Assembly: GCA_947626985.1 (NCBI GenBank)
Contig: CANQUG010000002.1
Coordinates: 62,001 to 126,000, forward strand
DNA: 64,000 nt
From: an uncultured Lachnospiraceae bacterium
Lineage (GTDB): Bacteria > Bacillota > Clostridia > Lachnospirales > Lachnospiraceae
Direction of reading: 5' to 3'
Shown here: positions 1 to 9,093 of the stretch, piece after piece
Layout of the letters: each line of letters starts with the position of its first letter
Position numbering within the stretch: the stretch's first letter is position 1
Notes under the pieces: model-generated
Seen by the model: the letters and a program-made list of their open reading frames with translations, nothing else
Databases searched by the model: none
Told to the model about the DNA's origin: nothing
Made by a program: the position numbers and the translations under genes

Positions 1-703
1 GTCCAAGTCCGTCCAGAAACTCCGCAAGCTCGGGATCGGAAGCCCGGGCTTCGTCATTGCGGTCCTGCACCTCCTTTACAAGGCCGGCCACTTCCTGATT
101 CTTCTCCAGTTCCTTCGTATAATCGGAAATCCCGGTATCCTTCCAGGCCGATCCGTCCACCTTCCATTCTCCGCTGCTGTCCTTCACCACATAAAGCTGG
201 GCCAGCGCCGGGGCCGGAGTCTCGATCCCGCTGCAGGTAAACTCATAGCAGGCAAACACCACCCGGGAGTCCTGGGTGAGGCCTTCCAGGGAGTAAACAT
301 CCCCCAGTTCATACTTTTCAATAAAATCATTGGAATTCGTGATTCTGTTTTCATCCTCCGGAAGGAGATTCTCCACCAGGGATTTCAGCTGCGCCACATC
401 ATTGGCGCCCAGGGCTTCATAATATTTCGTCAAAAGAGCTTTGATCTCCGGATCATTTTTTTCCAGAGACTGAGAGGCCTCCTCATTTTCTCCTTCATTG
501 GAGCCGGATTCCGTCTCCGGTGCGGAAGTGACAGTTCCCTGGGAATCATTTTCAATCTTCTGGGAGCCGTCTTCCGAATCTCCCTTTCTCAGTTTCGTAC
601 ATGCCCTTATGCCGAAGAACAGCACCAGAACAACGAGCAGGATCCCGCCGCCAAGCATGAAATAGCGGAGGTTATCTGATAACCATTCTCTAAAATCATC
701 CAA
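1..703 (-). CDS. Membrane-anchored hypothetical protein (3' end outside window)
   Basis: The reading frame is open from a TTG start at 703 to the window edge, giving about 234 residues without a stop. The TTG has a good ribosome site (GGAGG, 8 nt upstream). The protein begins with a short cytoplasmic stretch (LDDFREWLSDN). A transmembrane segment rich in L, V and F follows at about residues 14-32 and ends in GIRAC, then a charged linker (KLRKGDSEDG) and a Ser/Glu-rich spacer. The rest is a soluble domain with alternating hydrophobic residues and the sequence AQLYVVKDSGEWKVDGSA, reminiscent of NTF2-like or other small extracytoplasmic domains. I recognise no family. The topology predicts an outward-facing domain anchored at the N terminus. 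It lies downstream of tRNA-Arg, beyond that gene's terminator. Confidence 0.7.
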   Translation of the reverse strand, partial: MDDFREWLSDNLRYFMLGGGILLVVLVLFFGIRACTKLRKGDSEDGSQKIENDSQGTVTSAPETESGSNEGENEEASQSLEKNDPEIKALLTKYYEALGANDVAQLKSLVENLLPEDENRITNSNDFIEKYELGDVYSLEGLTQDSRVVFACYEFTCSGIETPAPALAQLYVVKDSSGEWKVDGSAWKDTGISDYTKELEKNQEVAGLVKEVQDRNDEARASDPELAEFLDGLG

Positions 704-764
704 GTTCTTGCCCTCCTTACCATATAGATTTTTTCTGCCTCCACGCCGGGAAGCCGCTTATCAG

Positions 765-802
765 AATATACAAATAACCGGAACGGATATACCCGTCCCG
801 GT
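765..802 (-). terminator. Rho-independent terminator of tRNA-Arg
   Basis: On the minus strand a 10-bp stem (ACCGGGACGG / CCGTTCCGGT, one G-U pair) with a 6-nt loop starts a few bases after the tRNA 3' end. It is followed by a T-rich stretch (TATTTGTAT). It should end the tRNA transcript before the membrane-protein gene. Confidence 0.7.
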
Positions 803-805
803 CAA

Positions 806-877
806 CACACCTGAAGGGAATCGAACCCCCGCACATGGTACCGGAAACCACTGCTCTATCCACTGAGCTACAGGTGC
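806..877 (-). tRNA. tRNA-Arg (anticodon CCG)
   Basis: The minus strand folds into a complete cloverleaf. The acceptor stem is GCACCTG/CAGGTGT, the D arm GCTC/GAGC, the anticodon stem GTGGT/ACCAT with loop TTCCGGT, and the T arm has loop TTCGATT. Loop positions 34-36 read CCG, which decodes the arginine codon CGG. The discriminator base is G and CCA is not encoded, so it must be added after transcription. The first acceptor pair and two T-stem pairs are G-U. Length is 72 nt. Confidence 0.95.
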
Positions 878-903
878 GCGCCTATGTTTCTCAAGCCTTT
901 TCT

Positions 904-932
904 ACTATAGCACATTTTTTCAGTTTTGTAAA
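904..932 (-). promoter_or_regulatory. Sigma-A promoter for tRNA-Arg
   Basis: The minus strand reads TTTACA, a 17-bp spacer, then TATAGT. The -10 element lies about 27 bp before the first tRNA base. With the terminator at 765-802 this makes the tRNA an independent transcription unit. Confidence 0.75.
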
Positions 933-954
933 CATTTTTCGGCACAGAAACAAT

Positions 955-1482
955 TCAGAATTTTTCATCCGTTTTTTCATCCGGGCAGCTCTCCCGGAGC
1001 ACTTCCCCGGCCAGTCCTCCCCAGCAGGGCAGGCATAAGGTTTCCGCCAGAGCGCATATTTTGTCCGCGACGCAGATGATCACGCTCTCCCTGTATCTGG
1101 GCGGGGAAAAATTCAGAGGAAACATATGGGTGAGGATCATATTGCGCTCAATCTCTCCCAGCAGAAAGTCCCTCTCGGCGTTCTCCAGAGCCCGCCTGGC
1201 ATGGATCAGGCCGTGAAAGCGGTGGCTCCTGTCCCGCTCATGCCAGTCATACAGAAAATAGTCGTGGAGCAGCGCACCCCGCACCAGCGCTCTCTCATTC
1301 ACGGAAATACCCAGCCGGTACGCCAGAACCAGACAGGCGCAGGCCACCGTCACGGAGTGCTCCAGCACGCTCACCCCGCCGTGCTGCATAAACTCCTGCT
1401 CCAGCTGCATATTGGGCGAGCGGAGGATATCTTCTCCGTGAAGCAGTATTTTCTTTTTGTAACATCTTCTCTTCTCACCCAT
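955..1482 (-). CDS. HD-domain phosphohydrolase family protein
   Basis: A 175-residue protein with the metal-binding pattern of HD hydrolases: a histidine at about residue 42 (VLEHSVTVA), the HD pair at 73-74 (GALLHDYFLYDW), a histidine-rich stretch after it (HRFHGLIHARRAL) and an Asp near residue 139 (CVADKICAL). HD proteins of this size usually hydrolyse phosphate esters of nucleotides or related small molecules; the substrate cannot be read from sequence. The ATG follows a GGGGGAGG ribosome site. It lies 50 bp after the oppC-like gene with no clear terminator between, so read-through from the transporter operon is possible. No signal peptide; cytoplasmic. Confidence 0.8.
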   Translation of the reverse strand: MGEKRRCYKKKILLHGEDILRSPNMQLEQEFMQHGGVSVLEHSVTVACACLVLAYRLGISVNERALVRGALLHDYFLYDWHERDRSHRFHGLIHARRALENAERDFLLGEIERNMILTHMFPLNFSPPRYRESVIICVADKICALAETLCLPCWGGLAGEVLRESCPDEKTDEKF

Positions 1483-1532
1483 GATACGCCTCCCCCTGTC
1501 CTTGTCTGTAACTTTCGCTTTTCATCCCTGTT

Positions 1533-2417
1533 CTACAGATTGCTCTGGCTGCGGTTGGCGCTCCGGCGGAAATAGTTTCCCAGACTGGTGACACAGATAA
1601 GCGTCACCACCAGAAATACGCCGGGAATCAGAATCAGCCACCAGGACCCGCTGAGCAGCGCCTTCTCCGACAGAGCCAGCATGCTTCCCCAGGAGATCAC
1701 TTCCAGAGGCAGTCCGATTCCCATAAAGCTTAAGGTAGACTCCGCCACGATGGCGCTCCGCACATTCATCACCACCATGAACATGATGGAGGAAATAAAA
1801 TTGGGAGTGAGATGCCGCCACAGAATATGGAAAAAACCTCCTCCCATGCACTTCGCCGCCACCACATACTCGCTGCCGCGGATCTGCCGCACCTCCGTCC
1901 TCACCACTTTCGCAATGCTGGTCCAGCCGGTCACGCCGATGACAAAGGAAATGCTCAGGACGCTGGCTTCGCCCAGAACGGCCTGGATCAGGATGACAAA
2001 AAGCAGACTGGGCACGCTTAACAGAATCTCCGTCAGGCGCATCAGAAGCGTGTCCAGCCACTGGGGGCCCAGGCCGCTGACGGCTCCGAACACAATGGCG
2101 ATCGCCGTGGAGATCACCGTGGCCGCAAAACCGATAAACAGAGAAATCCGTCCCCCGTACCAGATCATGGAGAACACATCCCTCCCCATGCTGTCGGTTC
2201 CGAACAGAAATTCCCGGCAGGGCGCCAGGTTATAATTCAGAAGATCCATGTAGGACGGATCCCTGGGGATGAAGAGCTGACAGGCCGCGCATCCCGCCGT
2301 GATCGCCAGAAGGATCAGGATGGACGCCAGCGGTTTGCCCTCATACCATTTTCTTTTTACCGGCTTTTCTTCCTCCACAGGACGAATCCCCGCCAGTTCA
2401 AATCCCTTTGTACTCAA
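1533..2417 (-). CDS. Peptide/nickel-type ABC transporter permease (DppC/OppC family)
   Basis: A 294-residue inner-membrane permease of the BPD_transp_1 family. It has an N-terminal cytoplasmic tail (KPVKRKWYEGKP), a first membrane helix at about residues 30-50, a periplasmic-side loop containing the DppC-type FGTDSMGRDVFS motif, and several further helices. The EAA-type coupling loop carries GVTGWTSIAKVVR and KCMGGG. It pairs with the preceding permease to form the membrane channel. The start is TTG at 2417, with GGAGG nine bases upstream, and overlaps the end of the upstream permease by 20 bp, suggesting translational coupling. Substrate (peptide, nickel or a sugar-like compound) cannot be assigned. 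Confidence 0.92.
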   Translation of the reverse strand: MSTKGFELAGIRPVEEEKPVKRKWYEGKPLASILILLAITAGCAACQLFIPRDPSYMDLLNYNLAPCREFLFGTDSMGRDVFSMIWYGGRISLFIGFAATVISTAIAIVFGAVSGLGPQWLDTLLMRLTEILLSVPSLLFVILIQAVLGEASVLSISFVIGVTGWTSIAKVVRTEVRQIRGSEYVVAAKCMGGGFFHILWRHLTPNFISSIMFMVVMNVRSAIVAESTLSFMGIGLPLEVISWGSMLALSEKALLSGSWWLILIPGVFLVVTLICVTSLGNYFRRSANRSQSNL

Positions 2418-3408
2418 CTCTGCTCTCCTCCATGATCTCTTTTGCCCGGATGCGGGGATCGATCCGCTCGTTGATGGTCTGGGCGATCATGTTGCACAGG
2501 ATCACCGCCGCACCCGAGAGAATGCACAGGACCATCAAAAGATTATAATCCTGATATCTGGCGCTCTCATAGGAAAGTGTCCCGATACCCGGATAGGAAA
2601 ATACCGTTTCAATGATATAGGTTCCTCCCAGCACATGAGGAACGGAAATCGCCATGATGCTCAGGTAGGCAGGCATGACGTTCCTCAGGCACTGACCGAA
2701 CAGGATCCTTCTCCTGTTCAGTCCCTTGGCCCTGGCCAGCAGCACGTAGTCCGCCCGCACCTCCTCCAGAATTTTGTTCCGGATCATATAGGCATAGTAC
2801 CATAAATGGTTCAGTACCACAATCGTCATGGGCAGGATCAGGTGCCGGATCCTGTCCCCCAGATCCTCTTCCTTCCCGATGGTGTAGGCCCCGCTGCTGG
2901 GCAGCACATGGAGATAGACGGCAAAGATCAGGATCAGCACCAGGGACAGCCAGAATTCCGGGATACAGCTGGTCACGGTGCCCACCTTACAGATCACTCT
3001 GTCCAGAAGGCGGTCCTCGTACCAGGCGCACAGAATTCCAAGCAGCAGGGACAGCCCAAAGATCAGCACGAAGCCGATTCCCCCCAGGATCAGCGTATTT
3101 CCCGCCCGGGCGGCGATCACCTCCAGCACATCCCTCTTATATTTGAAGGAGATTCCGAAATCTCCCCGAAGCGCGTTTTTTGCCCAGCGGATATACTGTA
3201 CGTAAATAGGGGCGTCAAGACCCAGCTTTTTTTCCGCCCAGGCCCGCTCCTGAGGCTTCATTTTTTCCGCCCGCTCCCCGTAATAGGACACCAGAGGATC
3301 TCCCGGCGCAAGGCGGGCCACATAAAACACCACCAGAGAAAGGATCACAATGCTGAAAAAGAATACCAGCACCTTTTTTCCGTAATATCCCACACTGCTT
3401 TTCTTCAC
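2398..3408 (-). CDS. Peptide/nickel-type ABC transporter permease (DppB/OppB family)
   Basis: A 336-residue permease with the DppB layout: N-terminal helix (VLVFFFSIVILSLVVFYVA), the family motif ARLAPGDPLVSYYG, a large external loop, then five membrane helices. The C-terminal coupling loop holds VRADYVLLARAKGL, which contacts the ATPase. The start is GTG at 3408, preceded by GGGAGG, and overlaps the stop of the ATPase gene as GTGA. Together with the DppC-like permease it forms the translocation path for the binding protein encoded at 5542-7092. Confidence 0.92.
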   Translation of the reverse strand: MKKSSVGYYGKKVLVFFFSIVILSLVVFYVARLAPGDPLVSYYGERAEKMKPQERAWAEKKLGLDAPIYVQYIRWAKNALRGDFGISFKYKRDVLEVIAARAGNTLILGGIGFVLIFGLSLLLGILCAWYEDRLLDRVICKVGTVTSCIPEFWLSLVLILIFAVYLHVLPSSGAYTIGKEEDLGDRIRHLILPMTIVVLNHLWYYAYMIRNKILEEVRADYVLLARAKGLNRRRILFGQCLRNVMPAYLSIMAISVPHVLGGTYIIETVFSYPGIGTLSYESARYQDYNLLMVLCILSGAAVILCNMIAQTINERIDPRIRAKEIMEESRVEYKGI

Positions 3409-5459
3409 TGTTCCGCCTCCCTATAATTTCCCTGAGATTCCCTTCCGTCCCCCTGCAGAACAAAATGGTCGGGAGAAACCTCTCTCAGGTCTCCCCCGCT
3501 CCCCATTTCGCGGGAATCAAAAATCTGCAGTTTTCTCGCCTTCTCCCTGCAGGGATCCGGGACCGGTATGGCCGATAACAGGGACTTTGTATAGGGATGC
3601 AGAGGATTGGCAAACAGCTCTCCCGCCGGGGCGATCTCCACAAGCTTTCCCTGGTACATCACGCCCACCCGGTCGCAGAGATACCGGACTACGGACAGAT
3701 CGTGGGCGATAAACAGAAAGGTAAACCCGTGCTCCATCTGGAGGTGCCGGAACAGGTTGATGATCTGCGCCTGTATGGAGACGTCCAGGGAAGCGATGGG
3801 CTCGTCCGCCACCAGAAGCTCCGGCTCCATGGACAGGGCTCTGGCTATGGCCACACGCTGGCGCATACCGCCGGAAAGCTCCGGCGGATATTTGTCCAGA
3901 TAGGAGGGATTCAGCCCCACATATCCCATCTGAAACTCCGCTTCCGCCCGGCAGCTTCCCCGGCGGGGAGTCATGTGGTGAATGCGCATGGGCTCCGCAA
4001 TGATATCCGCCACCTTCATCCGCTGATTCAGACTGGATGTGGAGTCCTGGAAAATGATCTGACGGGTGGTCTGCAGCATTTTCCGGTGGGTCCGCACCTG
4101 TTTTCTGTCGCAGAGATCCACGCCCTGATAGAAGATGTTCCCTTTTGTGGGACGGTATACGTTCATAATGCACCGGGCCACCGTGGATTTTCCGGAACCG
4201 GACTCTCCCACCAGCCCGAAGATCTCTCCCCGGCGCACAAAAAAGGACACATCGTCCACTGCCCGGATCATTCCCTTCTTTCCCAGACGGAACTGATGGG
4301 TCAGATGCCGGACCTCCAGAATGTGATCGTCCTGCTCCCCGCTTCTCCGGCCAATATGGAGATGATCCTTATGAAAATGGGTCTCCTGTGTTTCTCCCTC
4401 TCCCTTTCCCTTTCCCTTTCCCGCAGGACCGGCCGGCGCTGCTTTTCTCTCTCCGGACCTTCTCCCCACCGGCGCCGTTACCTTCGGGGCTCTTTCATCC
4501 AGCAGCCAGGTGGCGGCGTAGTGAGTGTCGCTCACCCGGAACATGGGAGGCATCTCCTCATAGTCCACAGCCAGCGCGTATTCATTTCTCCCCGCAAAGG
4601 CGTCTCCCCGCGGAGGATGGATCAGTGTGGGAGGCATCCCGGGTATGGTATAGAGCTCCTCTCCCTCCCGGGCGAGGGAAGGCAGAGAACGCATAAGACC
4701 CCAGGTATAAGGATGCCTGGGATCATAAAAAATTTCCTCCGCCCTGCCGATCTCCACGATCTTTCCGGCGTACATCACCGCCACCCGGTCCGCCGCCCGG
4801 GCCACCACCCCCAGATCGTGGGAAACCAGAATGGCAGCCGTACCAAGCTTCTTCTGAATGTCGCAGAGAAGATCCAGGATCTGGGCCTGAATGGTGACGT
4901 CCAGGGCCGTGGTGGGCTCGTCCGCAAAGAGGATCCGGGGGCCGGAGGCCAGCGCGATGGCCATCACGCAGCGCTGGCGCATTCCGCCGGAAAAATTATA
5001 AGGATACAGCCGGGAGCGCTCCTGAGGATCGGGAATCCCCACCAGCTCCATCAGCTCGACGACCCGCCTGCGGACCTGCTCCCCGGTCATTCCTCTGTGA
5101 TGTACCAGAATCGCCTCGGCGATCTGTTTTCCTATGGTGATAGTAGGATTCAGGGAAGTCATGGGATCCTGAAAGATCATGGAAAACAGGTTTCCTCTCA
5201 GCTTCTGCATCTCCCGTTCCCGGTATCCGGTGATATCCGTGCCGTTTACGGTAATCCTGCCGCTTTTCACTCTGGCCGTGCCCGGCAGAAGCTTCATAAT
5301 GCTTTTGCAGAGCACGCTTTTTCCGCAGCCGGATTCCCCTACGATGGCCAGCACTTCCCCCTCATGCAGCGTGAAGGAGACGTCCCGGACGGCCTCCACC
5401 TCCCCGGAGGGAGTAAAAAAGCTCACGGACAAATGTTCCGCCTTCAGTATTTCGGTCAT
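3405..5459 (-). CDS. Fused double ATP-binding subunit (OppD-OppF type)
   Basis: A 684-residue protein with two complete ABC ATPase domains, equivalent to separate OppD and OppF. Domain 1 (about residues 1-320) has Walker A GESGCGKS, signature FSGGMRQR and Walker [13 protein letters not shown]. Domain 2 (about 380-640) has [16 protein letters not shown] and [12 protein letters not shown]. Each is followed by an oligopeptide-type C-terminal extension ([12 protein letters not shown] and [12 protein letters not shown]). The linker is low-complexity, with [10 protein letters not shown] from a CCCTTT-type hexamer run and two copies of RRSGE. The fusion supplies both nucleotide-binding sites from one polypeptide and energises the two downstream permeases. 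Confidence 0.93.
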   Translation of the reverse strand: MTEILKAEHLSVSFFTPSGEVEAVRDVSFTLHEGEVLAIVGESGCGKSVLCKSIMKLLPGTARVKSGRITVNGTDITGYREREMQKLRGNLFSMIFQDPMTSLNPTITIGKQIAEAILVHHRGMTGEQVRRRVVELMELVGIPDPQERSRLYPYNFSGGMRQRCVMAIALASGPRILFADEPTTALDVTIQAQILDLLCDIQKKLGTAAILVSHDLGVVARAADRVAVMYAGKIVEIGRAEEIFYDPRHPYTWGLMRSLPSLAREGEELYTIPGMPPTLIHPPRGDAFAGRNEYALAVDYEEMPPMFRVSDTHYAATWLLDERAPKVTAPVGRRSGERKAAPAGPAGKGKGKGEGETQETHFHKDHLHIGRRSGEQDDHILEVRHLTHQFRLGKKGMIRAVDDVSFFVRRGEIFGLVGESGSGKSTVARCIMNVYRPTKGNIFYQGVDLCDRKQVRTHRKMLQTTRQIIFQDSTSSLNQRMKVADIIAEPMRIHHMTPRRGSCRAEAEFQMGYVGLNPSYLDKYPPELSGGMRQRVAIARALSMEPELLVADEPIASLDVSIQAQIINLFRHLQMEHGFTFLFIAHDLSVVRYLCDRVGVMYQGKLVEIAPAGELFANPLHPYTKSLLSAIPVPDPCREKARKLQIFDSREMGSGGDLREVSPDHFVLQGDGRESQGNYREAEQ

Positions 5460-5483
5460 ACCCTCTCATTCCCTTTCCAGGAC

Positions 5484-5500
5484 CGCCCGGCGGCCGGGCG
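5484..5500. other. GC-rich hairpin between binding-protein and ATPase genes
   Basis: A 7-bp perfect stem (CGCCCGG / CCGGGCG) with a 3-nt loop sits in the 82-bp gap between the binding-protein stop and the ATPase start. There is no T-tract right after it on the minus strand, so it is not a classic terminator. Hairpins in this position are known to stabilise the upstream mRNA or reduce read-through, which would favour excess binding protein over membrane subunits. That role is inferred. Confidence 0.4.
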
Positions 5501-5541
5501 AAATCCCTGTTTTTTCTTTTGCCCGGGAAAGGCTTCCGGCA

Positions 5542-7092
5542 TCACTCCTGTTCTCCTATGGTCCACTCTGTAACGTTCCAGAAAATTCCCACTCCGTGGT
5601 GTCCCATGATCGTATCCGGATCGATTCCCTGAATGGAGGAATCCGCCACATAGTCCGCGTCGATATAGCAGATAAAAGCGTAGGGCGGATCCTTGGCCAG
5701 CTCCTCCTGGAATTTGTCGTAAGCCTCAGCCCGCACCTGAGGATCGTCGGACTGGCGGGCTTCGATGAGATACCGGTCCACCAGCTCATTGGAATATCCG
5801 TTGTAGTTGGCGCCCTTGTCCGTGCCGAAAACCTTATAGGTGTGATCGTCCGCGTCAAAGGGACTTCCCCAGCCGATGAGATACGCCTGCTGTCCGGCCC
5901 AGTCCACCACCGCGGGAATGTCCACGCTGACGTCCAGTCCGATCTCTTTCAGCTGCTGAGCGGCCGCCTGGGCGATATCCGCACGCACCTGGTCTCCGGC
6001 GCCCACGCTGATGGTAAATCCCATTTTTTCTCCGTTCCGGTAGTAAAATCCGTCGTCCCCCATGGTGCAGCCCGCGGCTTCCAGGATTTCCTTTGCCTTT
6101 TCGGGATTGTAATCGTAATGCTCCACATCCTCGTTATTGTAGATATTTCTCTGGAGAGGACCGTAAGCCACGATTCCATGCCCCAGCACCACCGCGTCCA
6201 GAATGGCCTGACGGTTGATGCCGTAGCAGACGGCCGGAATGATGTCTCTGTTTTCTGTCCAGTATTCATTCCAGAAGTTAAAGAGAATTCCCCGGTAATC
6301 GGAGGTTTTCATATCGTAGACCCTGTAGCCTTCCTTCCCTTCAAAATTTACGGCGTCTCTGGGAGGCAGAAGGGCCAGATCCAGCTCTCCGCTCTGCATC
6401 TGCAGGGTCTGGGCGTTATCGTCGGGGACAATCTTGAAAATGATCCTGTCGATGTTCGCGGGGCCCTTAAAATAATCTTCGTTTTTTACAAGGGTGATGG
6501 CCTGTCCCTCATCCCAGCTTTCCAGCTTGTAGGGACCGGTGCCCACGGGGTTCCTGAAGAAGTCGGATTCCTGCATATCCTCGCCCTCCAGCAGGTGCTT
6601 CGGCAGAACGGCCATGGTCATATAGTCCAGAAAAGCCACGTTGGGGGCGTCCAGTTTAAAGGAAATGGTGGTATCGTCCAGGACATTGATCTCCTCCACG
6701 TCCTCATAGTTGGGCGCGTTCTCGGAACCGTTCTCCGGGTCCATAATGGCCTCAATGGTAAACTTTACATCCTCCGCGGTCACCGGCTCTCCATCGTGCC
6801 AGGTGACGCCTTCTCTCATATGGAAGGTGTAGGTACAGGTATCCTGGTCAAACTCCCAGCTGTCCGCCAGGCCCGGCACCACCTGATTATCCCCGTCATG
6901 GGCGGTGAGGCCGTTGAAAATAAGGATATTGATCTCGCCGTGCTCATCCATGGCGGGATTGATACGGGTATAGTCTCCGCTGGCATAAACCAGAGTGCTC
7001 TCCTCGTCGGATGCGCTGACCGTATTCGGCAGAGCAAACGCCATGGAAACAGCCATGACGAAGGACAATGCGGATGCGACTGCTCTTTTCAT
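5542..7092 (-). CDS. Extracellular solute-binding protein, family 5 (peptide/nickel type)
   Basis: A 516-residue SBP_bac_5 protein that delivers substrate to the permeases encoded downstream. It starts with a secretion signal (basic KR, hydrophobic stretch ASALSFVMAVSMAFALP, then VSAS), followed by the mature family pattern: GLTAHDGDNQVVPGLADSW, YTFHMREGVTWHDGEPVTAEDV and the mid-domain VGTGPYKLESW. Unusually for a Gram-positive binding protein, I see no lipobox cysteine in the signal region, so the protein may be cleaved by signal peptidase I rather than lipid-anchored. The ribosome site (AGGAGGAATTCA) fixes the start. It is first in a four-gene operon driven from about 7240-7268. Confidence 0.92.
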   Translation of the reverse strand: MKRAVASALSFVMAVSMAFALPNTVSASDEESTLVYASGDYTRINPAMDEHGEINILIFNGLTAHDGDNQVVPGLADSWEFDQDTCTYTFHMREGVTWHDGEPVTAEDVKFTIEAIMDPENGSENAPNYEDVEEINVLDDTTISFKLDAPNVAFLDYMTMAVLPKHLLEGEDMQESDFFRNPVGTGPYKLESWDEGQAITLVKNEDYFKGPANIDRIIFKIVPDDNAQTLQMQSGELDLALLPPRDAVNFEGKEGYRVYDMKTSDYRGILFNFWNEYWTENRDIIPAVCYGINRQAILDAVVLGHGIVAYGPLQRNIYNNEDVEHYDYNPEKAKEILEAAGCTMGDDGFYYRNGEKMGFTISVGAGDQVRADIAQAAAQQLKEIGLDVSVDIPAVVDWAGQQAYLIGWGSPFDADDHTYKVFGTDKGANYNGYSNELVDRYLIEARQSDDPQVRAEAYDKFQEELAKDPPYAFICYIDADYVADSSIQGIDPDTIMGHHGVGIFWNVTEWTIGEQE

Positions 7093-7239
7093 TGAATTCC
7101 TCCTGAATATTTCTGTTCAAAACACAAACTCATACAGGGATTTCTGCCCGTAACGGCATATCCATCCCTCGCTGCACGGACTGTCCGGATAAAAAAAGTC
7201 GACTTTTCAGGGAAAATGCGTCTTCCCCGATTCCTTTCC

Positions 7240-7268
7240 ATTATAACCTCTGAAAAAGGCTCCCACAA
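7240..7268 (-). promoter_or_regulatory. Probable sigma-A promoter of the peptide-type transporter operon
   Basis: On the minus strand TTGTGG, a 17-bp spacer and TATAAT lie about 150 bp upstream of the binding-protein start. The -35 is weak and the -10 perfect. The 337-bp gap 7093-7429 holds only this promoter, a long untranslated leader in which I recognise no riboswitch, and the terminator at 7371-7411. Confidence 0.6.
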
Positions 7269-7370
7269 GCCTCCCCGGGGGATATTTTTTTGCAGCGGAC
7301 CGTTCCCGGAAGCGGTTCCGCCTAAGACGTCCCGGCCGGGTTTCATCATACGGAGGGCAGTTTTTGAAGC

Positions 7371-7411
7371 AAAAAAAGTCCTCCGGACAGCTGCTTCGCC
7401 GTCCGGAGGAG
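7371..7411 (-). terminator. Rho-independent terminator after the glycoside hydrolase gene
   Basis: The minus strand forms a stem of at least 10 bp (CTCCTCCGGAC / GTCCGGAGGAC, 12-nt loop) followed by TTTTTTT. It starts about 20 bp after the hydrolase stop codon and insulates the transporter operon promoter. Confidence 0.85.
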
Positions 7412-7429
7412 AATCACAGTTCTGCAGTT

Positions 7430-8986
7430 TTATTCTTTCACCTTCACAAGACGTATGGCCATATAGGGCTTCCTCGGAAGTTCGACCGCAAAGTCGCCGG
7501 TATGTCTTCCCGCCGGTGTGACGGTCATCTCCCAGGTATCGATGATCTCCGCGTCAACGGTCTGTTCCGGCAGATGGAAATATTTCCGGCAGGGACGGTT
7601 GGCCCCGTAGTAATACAGCAGGCAGTCCTTCTTCGCAAGAGGGCCCTCGTTGGAGCAGCAGGTCTCGTCAAACATGGCCGGCCGCGGCTCCATATATCCG
7701 CCGTTCTCCTCCATGATCCTTCTCAGAAAACGGATTCTCTCCGGGCTCTCCCCGTGAAGCTCCCCGCCGTGGGACCACCAGATGGGCCCGTCCTCCTGCT
7801 CGAAGGTTTCCCCGTGCTGTCCGTATCCGCCCCGGGTGTACGCCTCCCAGAATCTTCTGGTCAGCTCCTCCCCGCTGATGTTGCCCCAGCCCAGAGGGAG
7901 GTCTCCCTCATAGGCGATTTCGTCCAGCACGCAGGGTTTGCCGTACTGGGTGCGCCAGATATCCGTGTTCTCCGCTGTGCGGTAGAGGTCGATCCTCTGA
8001 ATGCTGCAGTGGGTGATCCAGGCGCGGGTGTGATCGTACATGGCGATGCAGTTGTGGATGGAACGCAGATGCCGGTACGGATCCTGCCGGCAGACCGCAG
8101 CCGCATTGGACTCCCACTGCTGCAGAGTTTTCCAGCGGAACAGATCGTATTCATTGGCCATGGCCCACCACACATTGTGATACGCCGCAATGCGGTTCAC
8201 CACGTACCGCAGATAGAAATTTTCCTGCTCCGTGTCCATTCTGGAAAATCCCCAGCGGTCATAGGGATGGAACAGAATGAGATCCGCCTCGATGCCCATC
8301 TCTCCCAGCCGGGCAATGTCCTGCTCCAGCCGTGTGAAGTAGGAGGGATTGGGTCTGTAAAAGTCCCACACCTTCTGAGGCTCCTCCATCTCCGCCATGA
8401 TTCCCCCGAACATGTTCGTGGGAGCCTTCTCCAGCAGCTTTCTGTCATAGTCCGCGGGCTTCCAGGGGGAATCCGGTCTCAGGGCGAAGGGATACTCCGC
8501 CGGCTCATTGAGATTATAAATATAGTGCTTGGGGAACACACAGAAACGCACTTTGTTAAAGGGGCTCTTCTCAAAGGAGGCAAAGGATTTCTGCCGGGTT
8601 TCCTCCGGCTGGAGGTTCCACACGTAGCAGGTGGTCCCCACAGGATAAAATACCGTGCCGTCCTCGTAGGCAAAATGAAAGGTGTTTGCCACTCTCACAG
8701 GTCCGTGATTTCCGGGAAGAGCCTCCCCTACCGGGATAATCACCTGATGGGTTTCCTCCCAGCTTGTCCGGACAGTGCAGGTGTATTCCTCCTCGAAGGA
8801 CGGCATAAACCGGATGCGGTACACTCCCTCGCCGTCATAAAAGCCTTCTGTCTCCTTCGTCTCCGACGTACTCCGAAAGCTTCCCCTCACCCACTGCTCC
8901 GTAAATGGATTTCCATGGGAAGGACCTTCCAGAACGATCTCCAGGACACCGTATCTTGTACCGGACGGCGTATAAGATTTTAACAT
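7430..8986 (-). CDS. Glycoside hydrolase, DUF5060-DUF4038-DUF5605 architecture
   Basis: A 518-residue protein. The N-terminal beta domain (about 1-85) has the DUF5060 pattern GPSHGNPFTEQWVRGSF. A (beta/alpha)8 catalytic domain follows (DUF4038-like, starting at FHFAYEDGTVFYPVGTTCYVW), and a C-terminal beta domain runs from about 430. The likely acid/base is E279 in MANEYD; the nucleophile is E356 or E360 in LDEIAYEGD. Related proteins act on plant-type glycans, for example as apiosidase-like or other exo-glycosidases; the substrate here is unknown. No signal peptide, so it would cleave imported oligosaccharides in the cytoplasm. The neighbouring transporter is a peptide/nickel-type system, but members of that family also import oligosaccharides, so a link is possible. 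An operator-like region lies at 9021-9080. Confidence 0.85.
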   Translation of the reverse strand: MLKSYTPSGTRYGVLEIVLEGPSHGNPFTEQWVRGSFRSTSETKETEGFYDGEGVYRIRFMPSFEEEYTCTVRTSWEETHQVIIPVGEALPGNHGPVRVANTFHFAYEDGTVFYPVGTTCYVWNLQPEETRQKSFASFEKSPFNKVRFCVFPKHYIYNLNEPAEYPFALRPDSPWKPADYDRKLLEKAPTNMFGGIMAEMEEPQKVWDFYRPNPSYFTRLEQDIARLGEMGIEADLILFHPYDRWGFSRMDTEQENFYLRYVVNRIAAYHNVWWAMANEYDLFRWKTLQQWESNAAAVCRQDPYRHLRSIHNCIAMYDHTRAWITHCSIQRIDLYRTAENTDIWRTQYGKPCVLDEIAYEGDLPLGWGNISGEELTRRFWEAYTRGGYGQHGETFEQEDGPIWWSHGGELHGESPERIRFLRRIMEENGGYMEPRPAMFDETCCSNEGPLAKKDCLLYYYGANRPCRKYFHLPEQTVDAEIIDTWEMTVTPAGRHTGDFAVELPRKPYMAIRLVKVKE

Positions 8987-9020
8987 ACTTGTACTTCCTT
9001 TCTCATCTTTCGATATGACT

Positions 9021-9080
9021 GCTGAAAGCCTGTTTCATTTTAACGCTGAAAATCTGTTTCGTTTTTACATTGTACAATGT
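9021..9080. promoter_or_regulatory. Operator-like region: 21-bp duplicated element plus 14-bp palindrome
   Basis: Between the M14-like gene and the hydrolase start lie two copies of a 21-bp element (9021-9041 and 9045-9065) that differ at three positions, both GCTGAAA..CTGTTTC.TTTT. A perfect palindrome, ACATTGTACAATGT, follows at 9067-9080. The layout suits a transcription factor site controlling the hydrolase, but no regulator gene is adjacent and no clear -35/-10 pair could be fixed. Confidence 0.45.
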
Positions 9081-9093
9081 CATACTGCCGAAA

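Noticed and set aside
7093..7370. Riboswitch or T-box in the transporter leader
   Set aside because: No recognisable T-box sequence or known aptamer core could be found in the minus-strand leader.
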